DNA from: Vibrio aerogenes
Lineage (GTDB): Bacteria > Pseudomonadota > Gammaproteobacteria > Enterobacterales > Vibrionaceae
Direction: 5' to 3'
Assembly (NCBI RefSeq): GCF_024346755.1
Contig: NZ_AP024863.1
Span: 21,781 to 85,780, forward strand
Length of the DNA: 64,000 nucleotides
The notes beneath the pieces were generated by a model, which made no database searches, was not told where the DNA came from, and saw only the letters and a program-made list of their open reading frames with translations. Of this stretch, positions 10,185 to 19,508 are shown piece by piece. Positions within the stretch are counted from its first letter, which is position 1. Each line of letters begins with the position of its first letter. A program made the translations under genes and the position numbers.

Positions 10185-10577
10185 ATGAAACAACCTGATG
10201 ACTCTGAATGTGTGTCTATCAATTTGAGTCTGGATGCAGAGACTTACGCGTCACTCAAAGCCTCTGCCCGGCAGTCGTATCGATCACTGAAAATGGAAGC
10301 CACATTACGCCTGATCGATCACGTCTGTCAGCTTCCGGAACCTTGCAGCACCCGGCTGCAGAACCGACCCGAAAGCAGTTTTAAAGTGCTGGTTCCCTGT
10401 TCGGTCCGGGATCAGCTAAATCCTTATTTATACCGGGGAAGTTATAAAACCCACTCGCTTTCGGTTGAAAGTGCCAGAAGGGTGAAAGACCACCTGCGGC
10501 GCTTTGAGGCGATTGCCGCCGTGGGGCTGGCCGGTCTCTGTGAGAAGACAGAGCCGGGCACAGAGAGTAACAACTAA
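10185..10577 (+). CDS. Ribbon-helix-helix protein, TraY/Arc-like
   Basis: The start is set by AAGGAGGAATCTG immediately before ATG 10185, giving 130 residues; the open frame extends further upstream but without a comparable ribosome-binding site. The N-terminus SINLSLDAETYASLKASAR, followed by a helix ending LRLIDHVCQL, fits a ribbon-helix-helix fold. A second similar unit, SFKVLVPCSVRDQL to ARRVKDHLRRF, follows, so the protein may carry two such folds in tandem like TraY of F-type systems. Likely roles are relaxosome binding at oriT or control of the virB operon that starts 55 bp downstream. Confidence 0.6.
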   Translation: MKQPDDSECVSINLSLDAETYASLKASARQSYRSLKMEATLRLIDHVCQLPEPCSTRLQNRPESSFKVLVPCSVRDQLNPYLYRGSYKTHSLSVESARRVKDHLRRFEAIAAVGLAGLCEKTEPGTESNN

Positions 10578-10632
10578 ACATGCAGCAACGACAGGTTGCG
10601 CATCATTTAAATCAATAAACAGGTGAATTTGA

Positions 10633-10947
10633 GTGGTTAAAACAAAACGATTAAATGCCGGAAATAAGCGCCGCAAGCTGGCAACAATCATCATGACTTC
10701 ATTGATTGGCGGTCAACAGGCGATGGCTGGCGGACTGGAAACCGGAACAGCGGCAGCGACGGAGATTAAAGCCTGGCTGTATGGCTTTTTAGGGGTGATT
10801 TCCTTCATCTATCTGATGTATCTGGTGATGATGGCATTTCTGGATAAAAAGCCCTGGAGTGACGTGTTATTAGGCGTCGGTAAAGTCGCCGTCGCCGGTG
10901 CTGTACTGGTCTTCGGCCAGTGGGCGTGGGGATTGTGGGGCAGTTAA
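10633..10947 (+). CDS. virB2: T4SS major pilin VirB2
   Basis: Translation from GTG 10633 gives 104 residues. The architecture is VirB2/TrbC-like: a cleavable N-terminal hydrophobic segment ending near QQAMAGG, then two transmembrane helices (LYGFLGVISFIYLMYLVMMAF and VGKVAVAGAVLVFGQWAW) separated by a short polar loop. It would be the pilus subunit, inserted in the inner membrane before assembly. It is immediately followed by virB3, 2 bp after its stop. Confidence 0.82.
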   Translation: MVKTKRLNAGNKRRKLATIIMTSLIGGQQAMAGGLETGTAAATEIKAWLYGFLGVISFIYLMYLVMMAFLDKKPWSDVLLGVGKVAVAGAVLVFGQWAWGLWGS

Positions 10948-10949
10948 AC

Positions 10950-11321
10950 ATGGCGGACGAACCTGAATTATACGCCAGTTATCACTCTTTGAGCCGTCAG
11001 CCCCTGATCGCCGGGATCCCGGTGATCACTTTAGTGATTGGGTTTGCGCTGGTTCTGTTAACCACCGTTCTGGCGTTGCTGACAGTTGGTTTAACCGGGC
11101 TGGTTGTCCCGGCTCTGATTCTGTTCGGACTGCTTTATATCCGGATCCGCTGTGCTGAAGATTCCCGTGCCACTGAAGAGATGCGCTGGGAGCTGAAAGG
11201 TATGCAGATCCGGCTGATGTGCCGGTCCAACATGATTTCATTCACGTCAATTGATGAAAGTGAGCGCAGGAGAAAAGAAGATGTCAGTGAATGGATTAAA
11301 AACAATACCTCTGACCGGTAA
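10950..11321 (+). CDS. virB3: T4SS protein VirB3
   Basis: This 123-residue protein starts at ATG 10950, just after virB2. The N-terminal motif LYASYHSLSRQPLIAGIP is typical of VirB3, followed by a long hydrophobic hairpin (VITLVIGFALVLLTTVLALL and GLVVPALILFGLLYIRI). VirB3 is a small inner-membrane protein that partners the VirB4 ATPase. Its end overlaps the virB4 start by 41 bp, consistent with translational coupling. Confidence 0.85.
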   Translation: MADEPELYASYHSLSRQPLIAGIPVITLVIGFALVLLTTVLALLTVGLTGLVVPALILFGLLYIRIRCAEDSRATEEMRWELKGMQIRLMCRSNMISFTSIDESERRRKEDVSEWIKNNTSDR

Positions 11322-13605
11322 GTTACCCGCTTACAATTATCCGGTGAACCGCACCATGATTTCACTGGGGGACGGCAAGTTGCTGTCTGTGGTGCAGTTG
11401 CATGGTATTCCCTTTGAATCTGAATCGGTGTCGTCGCTGAAAGCGGCTTTTTCATCGGTTTCCCTGCTGCTCAGAACGCTGGCGAAGCAGTATGGTTCCG
11501 GGCTTGGCGTCTGGACACATATCGTCAAAAAAAAGGATGAACTGGTCGCGGATAATTACCAGTTCGACAGTGCCTTTATGCAGGATTTTGCCAATCAGTA
11601 CATCGACTCATTTCAGGGTGAAAACTTCTACAGTGTGAAGTATTACATCTCTTTCGTGCTGGAAGGCAGCGAAGATGAGATGAACGACCTGCTGAAGGTG
11701 GCTTTATCCGCATTCAAATCATTCGATTGCAAAGTGCTGGCGGTGCGTGATGATCTGCGCTGTGAGCATACCGAACTTCTCTCTTATCTGATCAATTACA
11801 ACGATGAACCCAAGCCACTGACCGGCGATAAAGTGCAGCATGTGATTCAGCACAGCGACTGGCATTTTGGTTACGATGCCGGGGAAATCCGCAATTCCAA
11901 TAACCAGCGAAAACAACATGCCGTCTATTATGAGCTGGATGCGTTACCCAACACACATCCGGGGATGTGTGATTTCATGTTGTCCTTCAACGGTGAATTC
12001 ATCATGACGCAATCGATGATCATGATGCGTTCCCCGAAGGCATTAAAGCTGATCGATACCCAAATCAACCTGATTTCATCCAGTGATGGGGTTGAGCATG
12101 AGCTGGAAGAACTGGAGAGTGGCCGGGATTATGTGGCGACTTCTGAAGTTGCGTTCGGCTTTTATCATGCGTCTCTGGTTGTGCTGGGTAAAACTCAGCA
12201 TGAAGCCCTGAAAAACGGCTCAGATATCAGTGGTGAATTTCTGGCGCGGGGCACAGTGCTCAAAAGGTCAAATCTGAAATCGCTCTTTACCTTTCTCAGC
12301 GTTTTGCCGGGATCAAAGCAGCGAATTAAACCGGCCCCGAAAACCACGACCAATCTGGCTTGTACCTGGTCGCTGCACAATTACTCGATCGGCAAGCCGA
12401 CCGGTAATCCGGTAGGGGATGGCACGGCGATTTTGCCACTGAAGACCGCTTCTAATTCGCTGTTTTACCTGAACTGCCATGCTTCTGAATTAAATAAAGA
12501 AACTACCGGGGAAAAGTACGCCGGTCATACCATGATTCTGGGTGCTTCCGGTACCGGTAAAACTACGCTGGAAGCGACACTGACCGGCTTTTTTACCCGG
12601 TTTAACCAGCAAATTTTCTGTATTGATTACAAACGTTCAACTGAGCTGTTTATCCGTGCATTTGGCGGGGAATACTTTGATATTAAGGAAGGGGAAGATA
12701 CGGGGATCAATCTGTTCCAGTTACAGCCAACCCCGCAGTTAATCAGTTTTCTTAACCGTCTGGTCTGCCGGCTGGCTGCTGACGAACAGGGCGGGGTGAG
12801 TATTCATGATGAGGATGAGATTAAGCAGGCAATCGAAACGGTGATGGCGTTTGACGCACCAATGCGGGGGCTGAGTATGATGCTGCAAAGTATTCAGGAT
12901 TATGGCCTCCGGCAGCGCCTGAGCCGGTGGTGCCGGTCTCAGGACGGTAAACTGGCCTGGTGCCTCGACTCTCCCGTCAATAAGTTTGACCCGGACACGA
13001 TGGATCGGGTTGGATTCGATTCAACCTTGCTGCTTGAGAAAGACGCCGGTGGCCGGATTCACGAAGCCAGTGAGCCGATTCTGGCCTGTCTGTTTTTCCT
13101 GAAAGACCTGATGCAGAAAGAAGGCAAGCTACTGCAAACCATTGTTGAAGAATTCTGGATGCCCGCCAGCTTCCCGCTGACGCAAAGCATTATGCAGCGC
13201 ACGCTGAAGACCGGCCGCTTGCTGAACGAATTTATGGTGTTAAGTACCCAGTCGCCGGAAGATGCAATCCGGTGTGATATTTTCCCGGCGATTATTCAGC
13301 AGACAGCCACCAAGATTTATCTGCCAAACCCGGATGCGACCTTTGAGTCGTATCGCCAGTGTAATTTAACCCCGAGAGAGTTTGAAAAGTTACAGGCACT
13401 GGACAAACAGTCCCGGACCATGCTGATCAAGCAATCGAATACCAGTTGTTTTGCAAAAATGGATCTGTCCGGATTCGATGACGTCCTGCCGGTGATCTCC
13501 GGTTCAACCGATGATATCCGGCTGTGCGAAAGCGTGCGGGAAGATGTGGGGCAGAATCCGGACCAGTGGATACCAGCTTTGTTAGCTCGGAGGAAGCAGC
13601 GATGA
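11281..13605 (+). CDS. virB4: T4SS ATPase VirB4
   Basis: The protein has 774 residues from ATG 11281, chosen because AGGAGAAAAGAAG precedes it. The Walker A motif GASGTGKTT lies at about residue 421 and the Walker B-like IVEEFWM near 621. The N-terminal CagE/TrbE/VirB4 domain is present, and the length is normal. VirB4 energises pilus biogenesis and substrate transfer at the inner membrane. The stop overlaps the virB5 start in an ATGA. Confidence 0.95.
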   Translation: MSVNGLKTIPLTGKLPAYNYPVNRTMISLGDGKLLSVVQLHGIPFESESVSSLKAAFSSVSLLLRTLAKQYGSGLGVWTHIVKKKDELVADNYQFDSAFMQDFANQYIDSFQGENFYSVKYYISFVLEGSEDEMNDLLKVALSAFKSFDCKVLAVRDDLRCEHTELLSYLINYNDEPKPLTGDKVQHVIQHSDWHFGYDAGEIRNSNNQRKQHAVYYELDALPNTHPGMCDFMLSFNGEFIMTQSMIMMRSPKALKLIDTQINLISSSDGVEHELEELESGRDYVATSEVAFGFYHASLVVLGKTQHEALKNGSDISGEFLARGTVLKRSNLKSLFTFLSVLPGSKQRIKPAPKTTTNLACTWSLHNYSIGKPTGNPVGDGTAILPLKTASNSLFYLNCHASELNKETTGEKYAGHTMILGASGTGKTTLEATLTGFFTRFNQQIFCIDYKRSTELFIRAFGGEYFDIKEGEDTGINLFQLQPTPQLISFLNRLVCRLAADEQGGVSIHDEDEIKQAIETVMAFDAPMRGLSMMLQSIQDYGLRQRLSRWCRSQDGKLAWCLDSPVNKFDPDTMDRVGFDSTLLLEKDAGGRIHEASEPILACLFFLKDLMQKEGKLLQTIVEEFWMPASFPLTQSIMQRTLKTGRLLNEFMVLSTQSPEDAIRCDIFPAIIQQTATKIYLPNPDATFESYRQCNLTPREFEKLQALDKQSRTMLIKQSNTSCFAKMDLSGFDDVLPVISGSTDDIRLCESVREDVGQNPDQWIPALLARRKQR

Positions 13606-14273
13606 AAAGAGCGGCTTGTTTATCGGCGCTGATCTGGCTGATGTGCCCGGTCTCCGCCAATGCTTCGGGGATTCCTGTGGTGGATGTGGCTTCGATTGCG
13701 CAGATGGTTCAGCAGGCTGCGATTCGGGCCCGGCAATTTTTGCAGACCATCGAAACGGCCCGGAATAATCTGGCGGCGATCAAAGCGCAGTCGGATTACT
13801 ATCAGTCGATGGTTGAAGGCCATCCGATCAGTTACGAGGCGATTCTTTATGACCCGAACCTGAGAAAACTGGCAGATATGAGTGGCTGGCAGGCTTTGTA
13901 TGAATCGGTGCAGGATGTGTCTGATCTGCGGCAGTCGTATGGATTGCTCAGTGATAATCAGGCAACACAGCTAAAATATGATCAGGCGTTGCGTGATTTT
14001 AAAATTCAGCAGCAGCTGTATCAGACGGCTTCCCAACGGAATAAAAACATTCTGAAGTTATTGGATGAGTTTGGCACCGCAACCACACCGGCCACCAAGT
14101 CGGATCTGGCCAACAGCATCAATTTTCAGGTCGCAGCCCTGCAAAATGAACAGAAAATGATGGAAGCCTTCAGCACGATTTCACACCGTAAGGCACAGCT
14201 TGAGATTGAAGGCAAGAACGCAGAAACCATCGACATGATCATGAACAGCGGTCTGACCGTCAATTTTGATTAA
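13602..14273 (+). CDS. virB5: T4SS minor pilin VirB5
   Basis: This is a 223-residue secreted protein. ATG 13602 overlaps the virB4 stop and follows GGAGGAAGCAGCG. A signal peptide (MKRAACLSALIWLMCPVSANA) is followed by the VirB5-type motif IPVVDVASIAQMVQQA and a long helical region with heptad-like repeats. VirB5 caps the pilus tip and contributes to recipient contact. Order and size match the family. Confidence 0.87.
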   Translation: MKRAACLSALIWLMCPVSANASGIPVVDVASIAQMVQQAAIRARQFLQTIETARNNLAAIKAQSDYYQSMVEGHPISYEAILYDPNLRKLADMSGWQALYESVQDVSDLRQSYGLLSDNQATQLKYDQALRDFKIQQQLYQTASQRNKNILKLLDEFGTATTPATKSDLANSINFQVAALQNEQKMMEAFSTISHRKAQLEIEGKNAETIDMIMNSGLTVNFD

Positions 14274-14290
14274 ACCCAGGAGAACAAACC

Positions 14291-14542
14291 GTGAGATTAT
14301 TTTTATCTGCAATCGTAGCGCTGCCTGTCTGTGTCATGCTGTCTGCATGTGACGGGGAAGCTGTCAAAACGGTTGATTACTATTCAGACCATATGGATGA
14401 AGCCATCCATGTGCTCAAGGCGTGTCAGTCTGATGCGTCCACCGAACTGAAACAAAACTGCCGTCACGCCAGAGAAGCGCGGGATGCACACAACAAGCAG
14501 ACCGCTGAAATGGATACCGGTGCCCGCGTGGACTGGGAATAG
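14291..14542 (+). CDS. eexN: Entry-exclusion lipoprotein, EexN-like
   Basis: Translation from GTG 14291 (after an AGGAG) gives 83 residues with a lipobox LSAC near residue 20. The mature part contains VDYYSDHMDEAIHVLKACQSD and NCRHAREAR, the C...C-x-A-x-x-A pattern of EexN entry-exclusion lipoproteins. These block redundant conjugation into a cell that already carries the same system. The position between virB5 and virB6 is typical of IncN-like T4SS operons. Confidence 0.75.
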   Translation: MRLFLSAIVALPVCVMLSACDGEAVKTVDYYSDHMDEAIHVLKACQSDASTELKQNCRHAREARDAHNKQTAEMDTGARVDWE

Positions 14543-14551
14543 GGTTCACCG

Positions 14552-15507
14552 ATGGCAATGTTTACCACATTCTTCAGTTTTCTGGATGACGTGACCACGA
14601 ACAGTATCGGTTCGTCCGTCGGTACTTTTCCGGTGTCATTGCGCCTGTATTTGGCGGCGCGGTGGGCATCTACATGGTGTATCTCGCTTATAAATCGCTG
14701 TATGAGCCGGAGAACATCGTGGTGATGGAGGTGATGAAGCTGATCGGGGCGTTGTGCCTGTGTACGTTTATTGCGTTCAATACCAGCTGGTATATGGCGC
14801 ATGTGGTGCCGTTTTTAACCCAGTCCGGGGATGAGATTTCTTCCCGCGTCTGGGGCTCCGGCACCAGTGGTGCTGCCACAATTCAGGTGCTGTTCAATAA
14901 TGAGATTAAGGCGATTAAAGCCTTGTGGGGCCGGGCGGATTTCGGCATTACATCTGATAACGGTGCCGGGGTGCTGGCGGTTCTCATGATTTTGCTCGTG
15001 GTGATTGGCTGGACGCCATTTCTGGCGATTGCGACCGCGTATCTGGCACTGGCAAAAATCATGGTGAGCTTTTTGCTGATTCTGGGGCCGCTGTTCATTA
15101 TGTTTGCGCTGTTTCCATCAACCCGGTCGATGTTTCAGGCCTGGACCGGCCAGTGTCTGAATTACCTGCTGCTGACCATCGTTTATCCGATGGGATTCAA
15201 TATTCTGGATCAGGCATTACATAAAGTTATTTTTGACTCCGGGGAGATAGAGATCAAAAGCATGCTGATGGCGAGCATTATTTTCGGCTTCGGTATTCTG
15301 GTTTCGCTGCAAATCCCGACCTTCTGCTCCAACTTATCTGGCGGTATCGGCATTAACGGGCTGGTCTCCAACATGGCACAGTCCGTCGGCGTGGGCGGAC
15401 GGCTGGCACGCGGCACTTTAGGCGGTGTGAAGAGCGGTTATGCGCACTCCCGGAGCTTTGGCAAGGGGCTGGCTGATAGCAGGAAGAATAAGGTTAAGGC
15501 GGGGTGA
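14552..15507 (+). CDS. virB6: T4SS membrane protein VirB6, split by a -1 frameshift
   Basis: Translation from ATG 14552 gives MAMFTTFFSFLDDVTTN and then leaves the expected frame. The normal continuation SGVIAPVFGGAVGIYMVYLAYK is in the -1 frame, beginning by re-reading T14629. The break falls in a TTTT run at 14626-14629, and the first frame stops at 14723-14725. Joined, the product is about 318 residues with the usual VirB6 pattern of several transmembrane helices. Without the join, the second frame has only a GTG start at 14662 and lacks the N-terminus. It could be a disabling mutation, a slippage site or a sequencing error. VirB6 forms part of the inner-membrane channel and is normally essential. 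Confidence 0.8.
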
Positions 15508-15543
15508 ATGCCGTGGATAAAACAGATATTTTTGACGGCATTC
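15506..15543 (+). terminator. Hairpin between convergent virB6 and GH75 genes
   Basis: A 9-bp stem, GAATGCCGT (15506-15514) with ACGGCATTC (15535-15543), is followed by a short T-containing tail. It begins at the virB6 stop and separates virB6 from the convergent gene, so it may work in both directions. Confidence 0.55.
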
Positions 15544-15557
15544 ATTCTTTTGGTTGA

Positions 15558-16307
15558 TTAAAAGCAAGATTGAAACGAATCTAACTGAATATTGTTCTTC
15601 TGCATCATCGACTTCACTGTAGTTTCCAATTTAGTGTTAGTCATAGGCCAACGGTGGTCTTTCGATGAAGATGGGAAAACGATATATAAAATATCGCCAC
15701 TCGGAGTCCCTGAACCATTCCTTGGATTCACGTTAACACCACCCAGCCTTTCAGCTAAAGCTATAGACATTTCACCCAATGGTGATTGTCTTGGGCCTAT
15801 ATCAGCAAATACGAATGCTGACGATTTCTTTGTTTTTAGGTTATACGCATACCCTAAATCACCTTTATAGCCAGTCCCTTTTAGATCATAAAAACTTTTA
15901 GGGAAAACAATATATGGGATTTCTACTGAATTCACATACCGGTCAGGATCTGTGACGGATTTGTTTTTATTTTGAAGAGACGTTTTTGATAGAAAGTAGC
16001 CTTTATATTTACCAGATTTTTGAACAAAAGGTTTTTCTGGTTGTTCTGGGTCAACAACAAGAACATTTTTCCAACCCTTATCAGGATACCCTGCGTTCTC
16101 CAGGTAATCTAAACCAATATCATCTGGATGGTAGGAATTCGGGGCCCCGTCTGCATCGATGGCCTTATAACTGGTCTGGTATACATAAAAATTTTCGTTG
16201 AGCCCTTTTATTAACAGGGTGTCTTTATACGTTATCCATTTTTGCCCATCGCAAGCTATTGATGAGCCAGATAGTAACAAGCAAACAAGTCCCATTTTTC
16301 TAAGCAT
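15558..16307 (-). CDS. Secreted GH75-like (chitosanase family) protein inside the T4SS cluster
   Basis: The start ATG at 16307 follows AGAGGG and gives 249 residues; a longer start at 16340 is less likely. A signal peptide (MLRKMGLVCLLLSGSSIA) precedes the mature domain. The blocks AIDADGAPNSYHP, GLDYLENAGYP, IPYIVFP, YAYNLKTKKSSAFVFADIGP and GEMSIALAERLG fit bacterial proteins annotated as glycoside hydrolase family 75. It lies opposite to and inside the virB operon. No virB1 lytic transglycosylase is present, so it could have a cell-wall role in transfer, but it may simply be inserted cargo. The GH75 label is from memory of these blocks. Confidence 0.65.
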   Translation of the reverse strand: MLRKMGLVCLLLSGSSIACDGQKWITYKDTLLIKGLNENFYVYQTSYKAIDADGAPNSYHPDDIGLDYLENAGYPDKGWKNVLVVDPEQPEKPFVQKSGKYKGYFLSKTSLQNKNKSVTDPDRYVNSVEIPYIVFPKSFYDLKGTGYKGDLGYAYNLKTKKSSAFVFADIGPRQSPLGEMSIALAERLGGVNVNPRNGSGTPSGDILYIVFPSSSKDHRWPMTNTKLETTVKSMMQKNNIQLDSFQSCF

Positions 16308-16462
16308 CAGATTAACCCTCTGACAAAATTTATGTAACAAACATAGTCAAATTTGGCTTAACTGCAATCAGTCACTCATTGGCCGCTGTTTGACTATAGT
16401 TCAACTTTCCAACAAAAAAGCTGCCATGGGCAGTTTTTTTACGAATAAAAATCAGGAACACT

Positions 16463-16618
16463 ATGAAATTAAAAGCCTTATTGCTGCTGAGCATCCTGCT
16501 TGGCGGATGTGCATCTTCTCCACCGCCGGCACCGGAGCCAAAAGGAAAAGTGACGCCGGTGAATCCGAAAGTGGTTTACTTAAATCAACTCTACACCCGG
16601 CCGGAGGCAGGCCAATGA
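16463..16618 (+). CDS. virB7: T4SS lipoprotein VirB7
   Basis: This 51-residue lipoprotein starts MKLKALLLLSILLGGCASSPPP, with lipobox LGGC. The mature part is short and proline-rich and ends NQLYTRPEAGQ. Its stop overlaps the virB8 start (ATGA), which fixes its place in the operon. VirB7 anchors the outer-membrane core with VirB9 and VirB10. Confidence 0.82.
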   Translation: MKLKALLLLSILLGGCASSPPPAPEPKGKVTPVNPKVVYLNQLYTRPEAGQ

Positions 16619-17376
16619 GTGAAACGATCGTCGATGCTGCACTGGCACAAACCCGCCAGTTCGCCGCCGGGAAACCCAAAATGGACCATATCAAAGCGGC
16701 AGAACAGTTATTAAAAGAAGCCAATGCCTTTGAAAAAGACAGAATTGCGCTGGCGAAGCGTTCTGAGCGGAAAGCCTGGATGATTGCTGCCATTTCTGTC
16801 GGGCTGGCGATTCTGAGTATTGTCGCCATTGTGATCATGATGCCGCTGAAATCGGTAGACTACCGCTTACTGACCGTCGATAAGCACACCGGGATTGCGC
16901 AGATTGTCCGGCCACTGGCCGATGCGAAAGGCGAAACCTACGGCGAGGCGTTAGATAAATACTGGATCAACCGCTACATCATTGAGCGGGGTAGTTACCA
17001 GTGGGAGACAATACAGGATTCTTTCGACTTCACTCAACTGGCGAGTTCAGAACAGGTGTTTTCCGGTTATAACACCTGGATTCGCTCTAAATCCTCACCG
17101 CTGGAGGTGTTTCAGGATCATAAGAAAATCAGCCTGTCTGATGTATCAATTGCGTTCCTTCCCACCAAAAAAGGCGACCGGATGTTAGCGCAGGTCTCTT
17201 TTGTGAAAACCGTGCTGAATCCGGATGATACCCACAGCCCGGAATACCTGCCGACCCGCTGGAGTGCCACGCTGACCTTTGACTATCGCCAGGAGATTAA
17301 AACGCAGGCAGATCGGTTGCTCAATCCATTGGGCTTCCGGGTGACCTCATACCGGGAAGACAGGGTGATTGAATGA
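16615..17376 (+). CDS. virB8: T4SS inner-membrane assembly factor VirB8
   Basis: From ATG 16615 the product is 253 residues; the open frame extends upstream but this start overlaps the virB7 stop. A cytosolic N-terminal tail is followed by one transmembrane helix (MIAAISVGLAILSIVAIVIM), then a periplasmic NTF2-like domain beginning PLKSVDYRLLTVDKHTG, which is typical of VirB8. The stop overlaps the virB9 start. Confidence 0.9.
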   Translation: MSETIVDAALAQTRQFAAGKPKMDHIKAAEQLLKEANAFEKDRIALAKRSERKAWMIAAISVGLAILSIVAIVIMMPLKSVDYRLLTVDKHTGIAQIVRPLADAKGETYGEALDKYWINRYIIERGSYQWETIQDSFDFTQLASSEQVFSGYNTWIRSKSSPLEVFQDHKKISLSDVSIAFLPTKKGDRMLAQVSFVKTVLNPDDTHSPEYLPTRWSATLTFDYRQEIKTQADRLLNPLGFRVTSYREDRVIE

Positions 17377-18161
17377 TAAAGCATATTGTAATCCTTGCGG
17401 GGGTACTGGTTTCAACCGCCGTACCGGCCGCCGTGATCCCGAAAAGAATCGCCGCCGATCACCGGATTGTATCCGCGATGTATGATCCGTCGAACGTGGT
17501 GATTGTCCGCACTAAAGCCGGAACCGCGACGCTGATTCAGCTTGAAGCGGGAGAAACCATCAGAAGCGATCAGAGTGGTTTGGGTATCGGGGATGCCGAA
17601 GCCTGGGGGCTGAATGTCCGGGGCAGTAATATTTTCTTTAAACCGAAAGCGGCGCAGCCGGATACCAATCTGACAGTCGTCAGTGACAAAGGCCGGACCT
17701 ATTCATTTCAGCTGACCAGCAGCCGTTATCCGTTCTACATTGTGCGGATGCGTTACCCGGAACCAGTCAAACAGAAACCAGAACCTGTGCGGCCAAAAGT
17801 TCCCTGTACCGATGGTGCAGAAGGACATAACAATTTCAGATACAGCAAATGGGGCAACGGCAAACTGGCACCGCAATATGCCTGGGATGACGGGCGGTTC
17901 ACCTGTATGAAATTTGCTACCAATCAGGAGTTACCCGTGATCTATGCCGTCGATGGGGATGGCAAAGAGTCACTGGTGAACTATCACATTGAACAGGATA
18001 CCGTGGTGATCCATTCGGTTGCAGAACAGTACCGGCTGCGGCTGGGTGACAGCGTTCTGGGAATAAAAACCGGTTCGATTCACTACGCCGGTTACAACGA
18101 CAAAGGCAGCACCATCGATGCAAAACGGATCATTAAACCAGCCGGAGGCGGGCATGGATAA
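17373..18161 (+). CDS. virB9: T4SS outer-membrane core protein VirB9
   Basis: This is a 262-residue protein with signal peptide MIKHIVILAGVLVSTAVPAAV. The N-terminal domain contains DHRIVSAMYDPSNVVIV and the C-terminal domain contains NFRYSKWGNGKLAPQYAWDDGRFTCMKF, the CagX/VirB9 signature that contacts VirB7 and forms the outer-membrane ring. It overlaps both neighbours. Confidence 0.92.
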   Translation: MIKHIVILAGVLVSTAVPAAVIPKRIAADHRIVSAMYDPSNVVIVRTKAGTATLIQLEAGETIRSDQSGLGIGDAEAWGLNVRGSNIFFKPKAAQPDTNLTVVSDKGRTYSFQLTSSRYPFYIVRMRYPEPVKQKPEPVRPKVPCTDGAEGHNNFRYSKWGNGKLAPQYAWDDGRFTCMKFATNQELPVIYAVDGDGKESLVNYHIEQDTVVIHSVAEQYRLRLGDSVLGIKTGSIHYAGYNDKGSTIDAKRIIKPAGGGHG

Positions 18162-19380
18162 ACAACACAATGAATTTCCGTCTCCTTATGACGATTTCGG
18201 TGCCGATCGGGGCGCCGTTGAGGTGAAGTCCCGGACCCGGAAAAAGAAAACCGTGGTTGTGGTATTCCTGGCCGTTATGGTCGTGGCTATCGTGATTTCA
18301 TCAGCCGGATTTGCCCTCTACCGTTACCATCAGCAAACGGCGCGATCTTCACAAACAACAGCAGAAACCGGTGAAGACAGTTCCGGGATTGAAAAGCGTA
18401 ACCTGAACGATGGCAGTCACTGGTTGTTACAGGTCAAGGAAGAAAAACGCCGCAAAGATGAAAGCGAAAAGCAGCGTCAGGCGAAAGCAGATCAGGAGCG
18501 ACTGGCCAGAGAGGAAGCCGAGCGTCGCCGTAAGGCAACACAGGCCACGGCTCAGCAGCATGCACCTGTGCCGCAACCGAAGCCAGTCGTGACAAAACCT
18601 GCAACGTCCGGGAAGTCTGAGCAAATCACCCCTGAAGTGCGTAAGATGTCTGGCGATTTGATGTTGGTTTCTGACAGTGCTGCGGCAACACATCAGCCGG
18701 TTCGTCAGGAAGACAGTGGTACACAAAGCGGACTCTTTGGCGGCGGAGAAAGTGATGCGTTCCATTCCCCCACTTACCGGAACGGCATCGCTTATCAGAG
18801 AAGCCGCAAATCCCGTGATTTCCTGCTACAACACGGCACGGTGATCCCTTGTGCGCTGTATACCCAGATCATCTCCGACTATCAGGGATACTTAACCTGC
18901 CGGGTAACAAAAGATGTCTACAGCGCCAATGGTGCAGCACTGCTGGTAGAACGCGGTTCGATGCTTACCGGCAATCAGCAGATGAAGCTGGAAGCGGGGA
19001 AAAACCGAATCTTCACCACCTGGGGCGATGTTGAAACCACGCAGGGGATTCATATCGATATCAATTCACTGGGCGCTGGCCGTTTGGGAGCCTCCGGCAA
19101 CCATATCTGGGTGGATAATCACTACGCGCAGCGGTTTGGCGGGGCGATTCTGCTGTCCTTTATGGATGATGTATTTGATGCGCTGAGCAACAAAATCTCG
19201 GATGCGGATAACCATGGCGTGTCCTTCAGCAATTCAACCGATACCGCAAATAATATTGCTCAGGAAGCCCTGAAGAACAGCATCAATATCTCACCAACCG
19301 GCTATACCAAAATCGGGCAGAAAATAAATATTCTGGTCGCGCGGGATGTGGATATGTCTGGGGTTTATGGGTTTGAGTGA
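18154..19380 (+). CDS. virB10: T4SS core protein VirB10
   Basis: Translation from ATG 18154 (after GGAGGCGGGC, overlapping the virB9 stop) gives 408 residues. A single N-terminal transmembrane helix (VVVVFLAVMVVAIVISSAGF) is followed by a charged, proline-rich linker (about residues 70-165) and the C-terminal TrbI/VirB10 domain with FLLQHGTVIPCALYTQIISDYQGYLTCRVTKDVYS (in two parts). VirB10 spans both membranes and gates the channel. Confidence 0.94.
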   Translation: MDKQHNEFPSPYDDFGADRGAVEVKSRTRKKKTVVVVFLAVMVVAIVISSAGFALYRYHQQTARSSQTTAETGEDSSGIEKRNLNDGSHWLLQVKEEKRRKDESEKQRQAKADQERLAREEAERRRKATQATAQQHAPVPQPKPVVTKPATSGKSEQITPEVRKMSGDLMLVSDSAAATHQPVRQEDSGTQSGLFGGGESDAFHSPTYRNGIAYQRSRKSRDFLLQHGTVIPCALYTQIISDYQGYLTCRVTKDVYSANGAALLVERGSMLTGNQQMKLEAGKNRIFTTWGDVETTQGIHIDINSLGAGRLGASGNHIWVDNHYAQRFGGAILLSFMDDVFDALSNKISDADNHGVSFSNSTDTANNIAQEALKNSINISPTGYTKIGQKINILVARDVDMSGVYGFE

Positions 19381-19508
19381 GGTTGTTTTTAAAGTTTATC
19401 CGCATGCTCTCAACGAAAGTATGGATCATTTTAGTATGCAGCGCTGATATTTTGTTCCATCAAATATGCCGACATGATTTTTAGCCTTTACTGCCTTTCA
19501 CTAACCCC

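Noticed and set aside
9924-10577. Longer 217-codon version of the ribbon-helix-helix gene
   Set aside because: The upstream part overlaps the boxA leader and lacks a ribosome-binding site; ATG 10185 has an excellent one.
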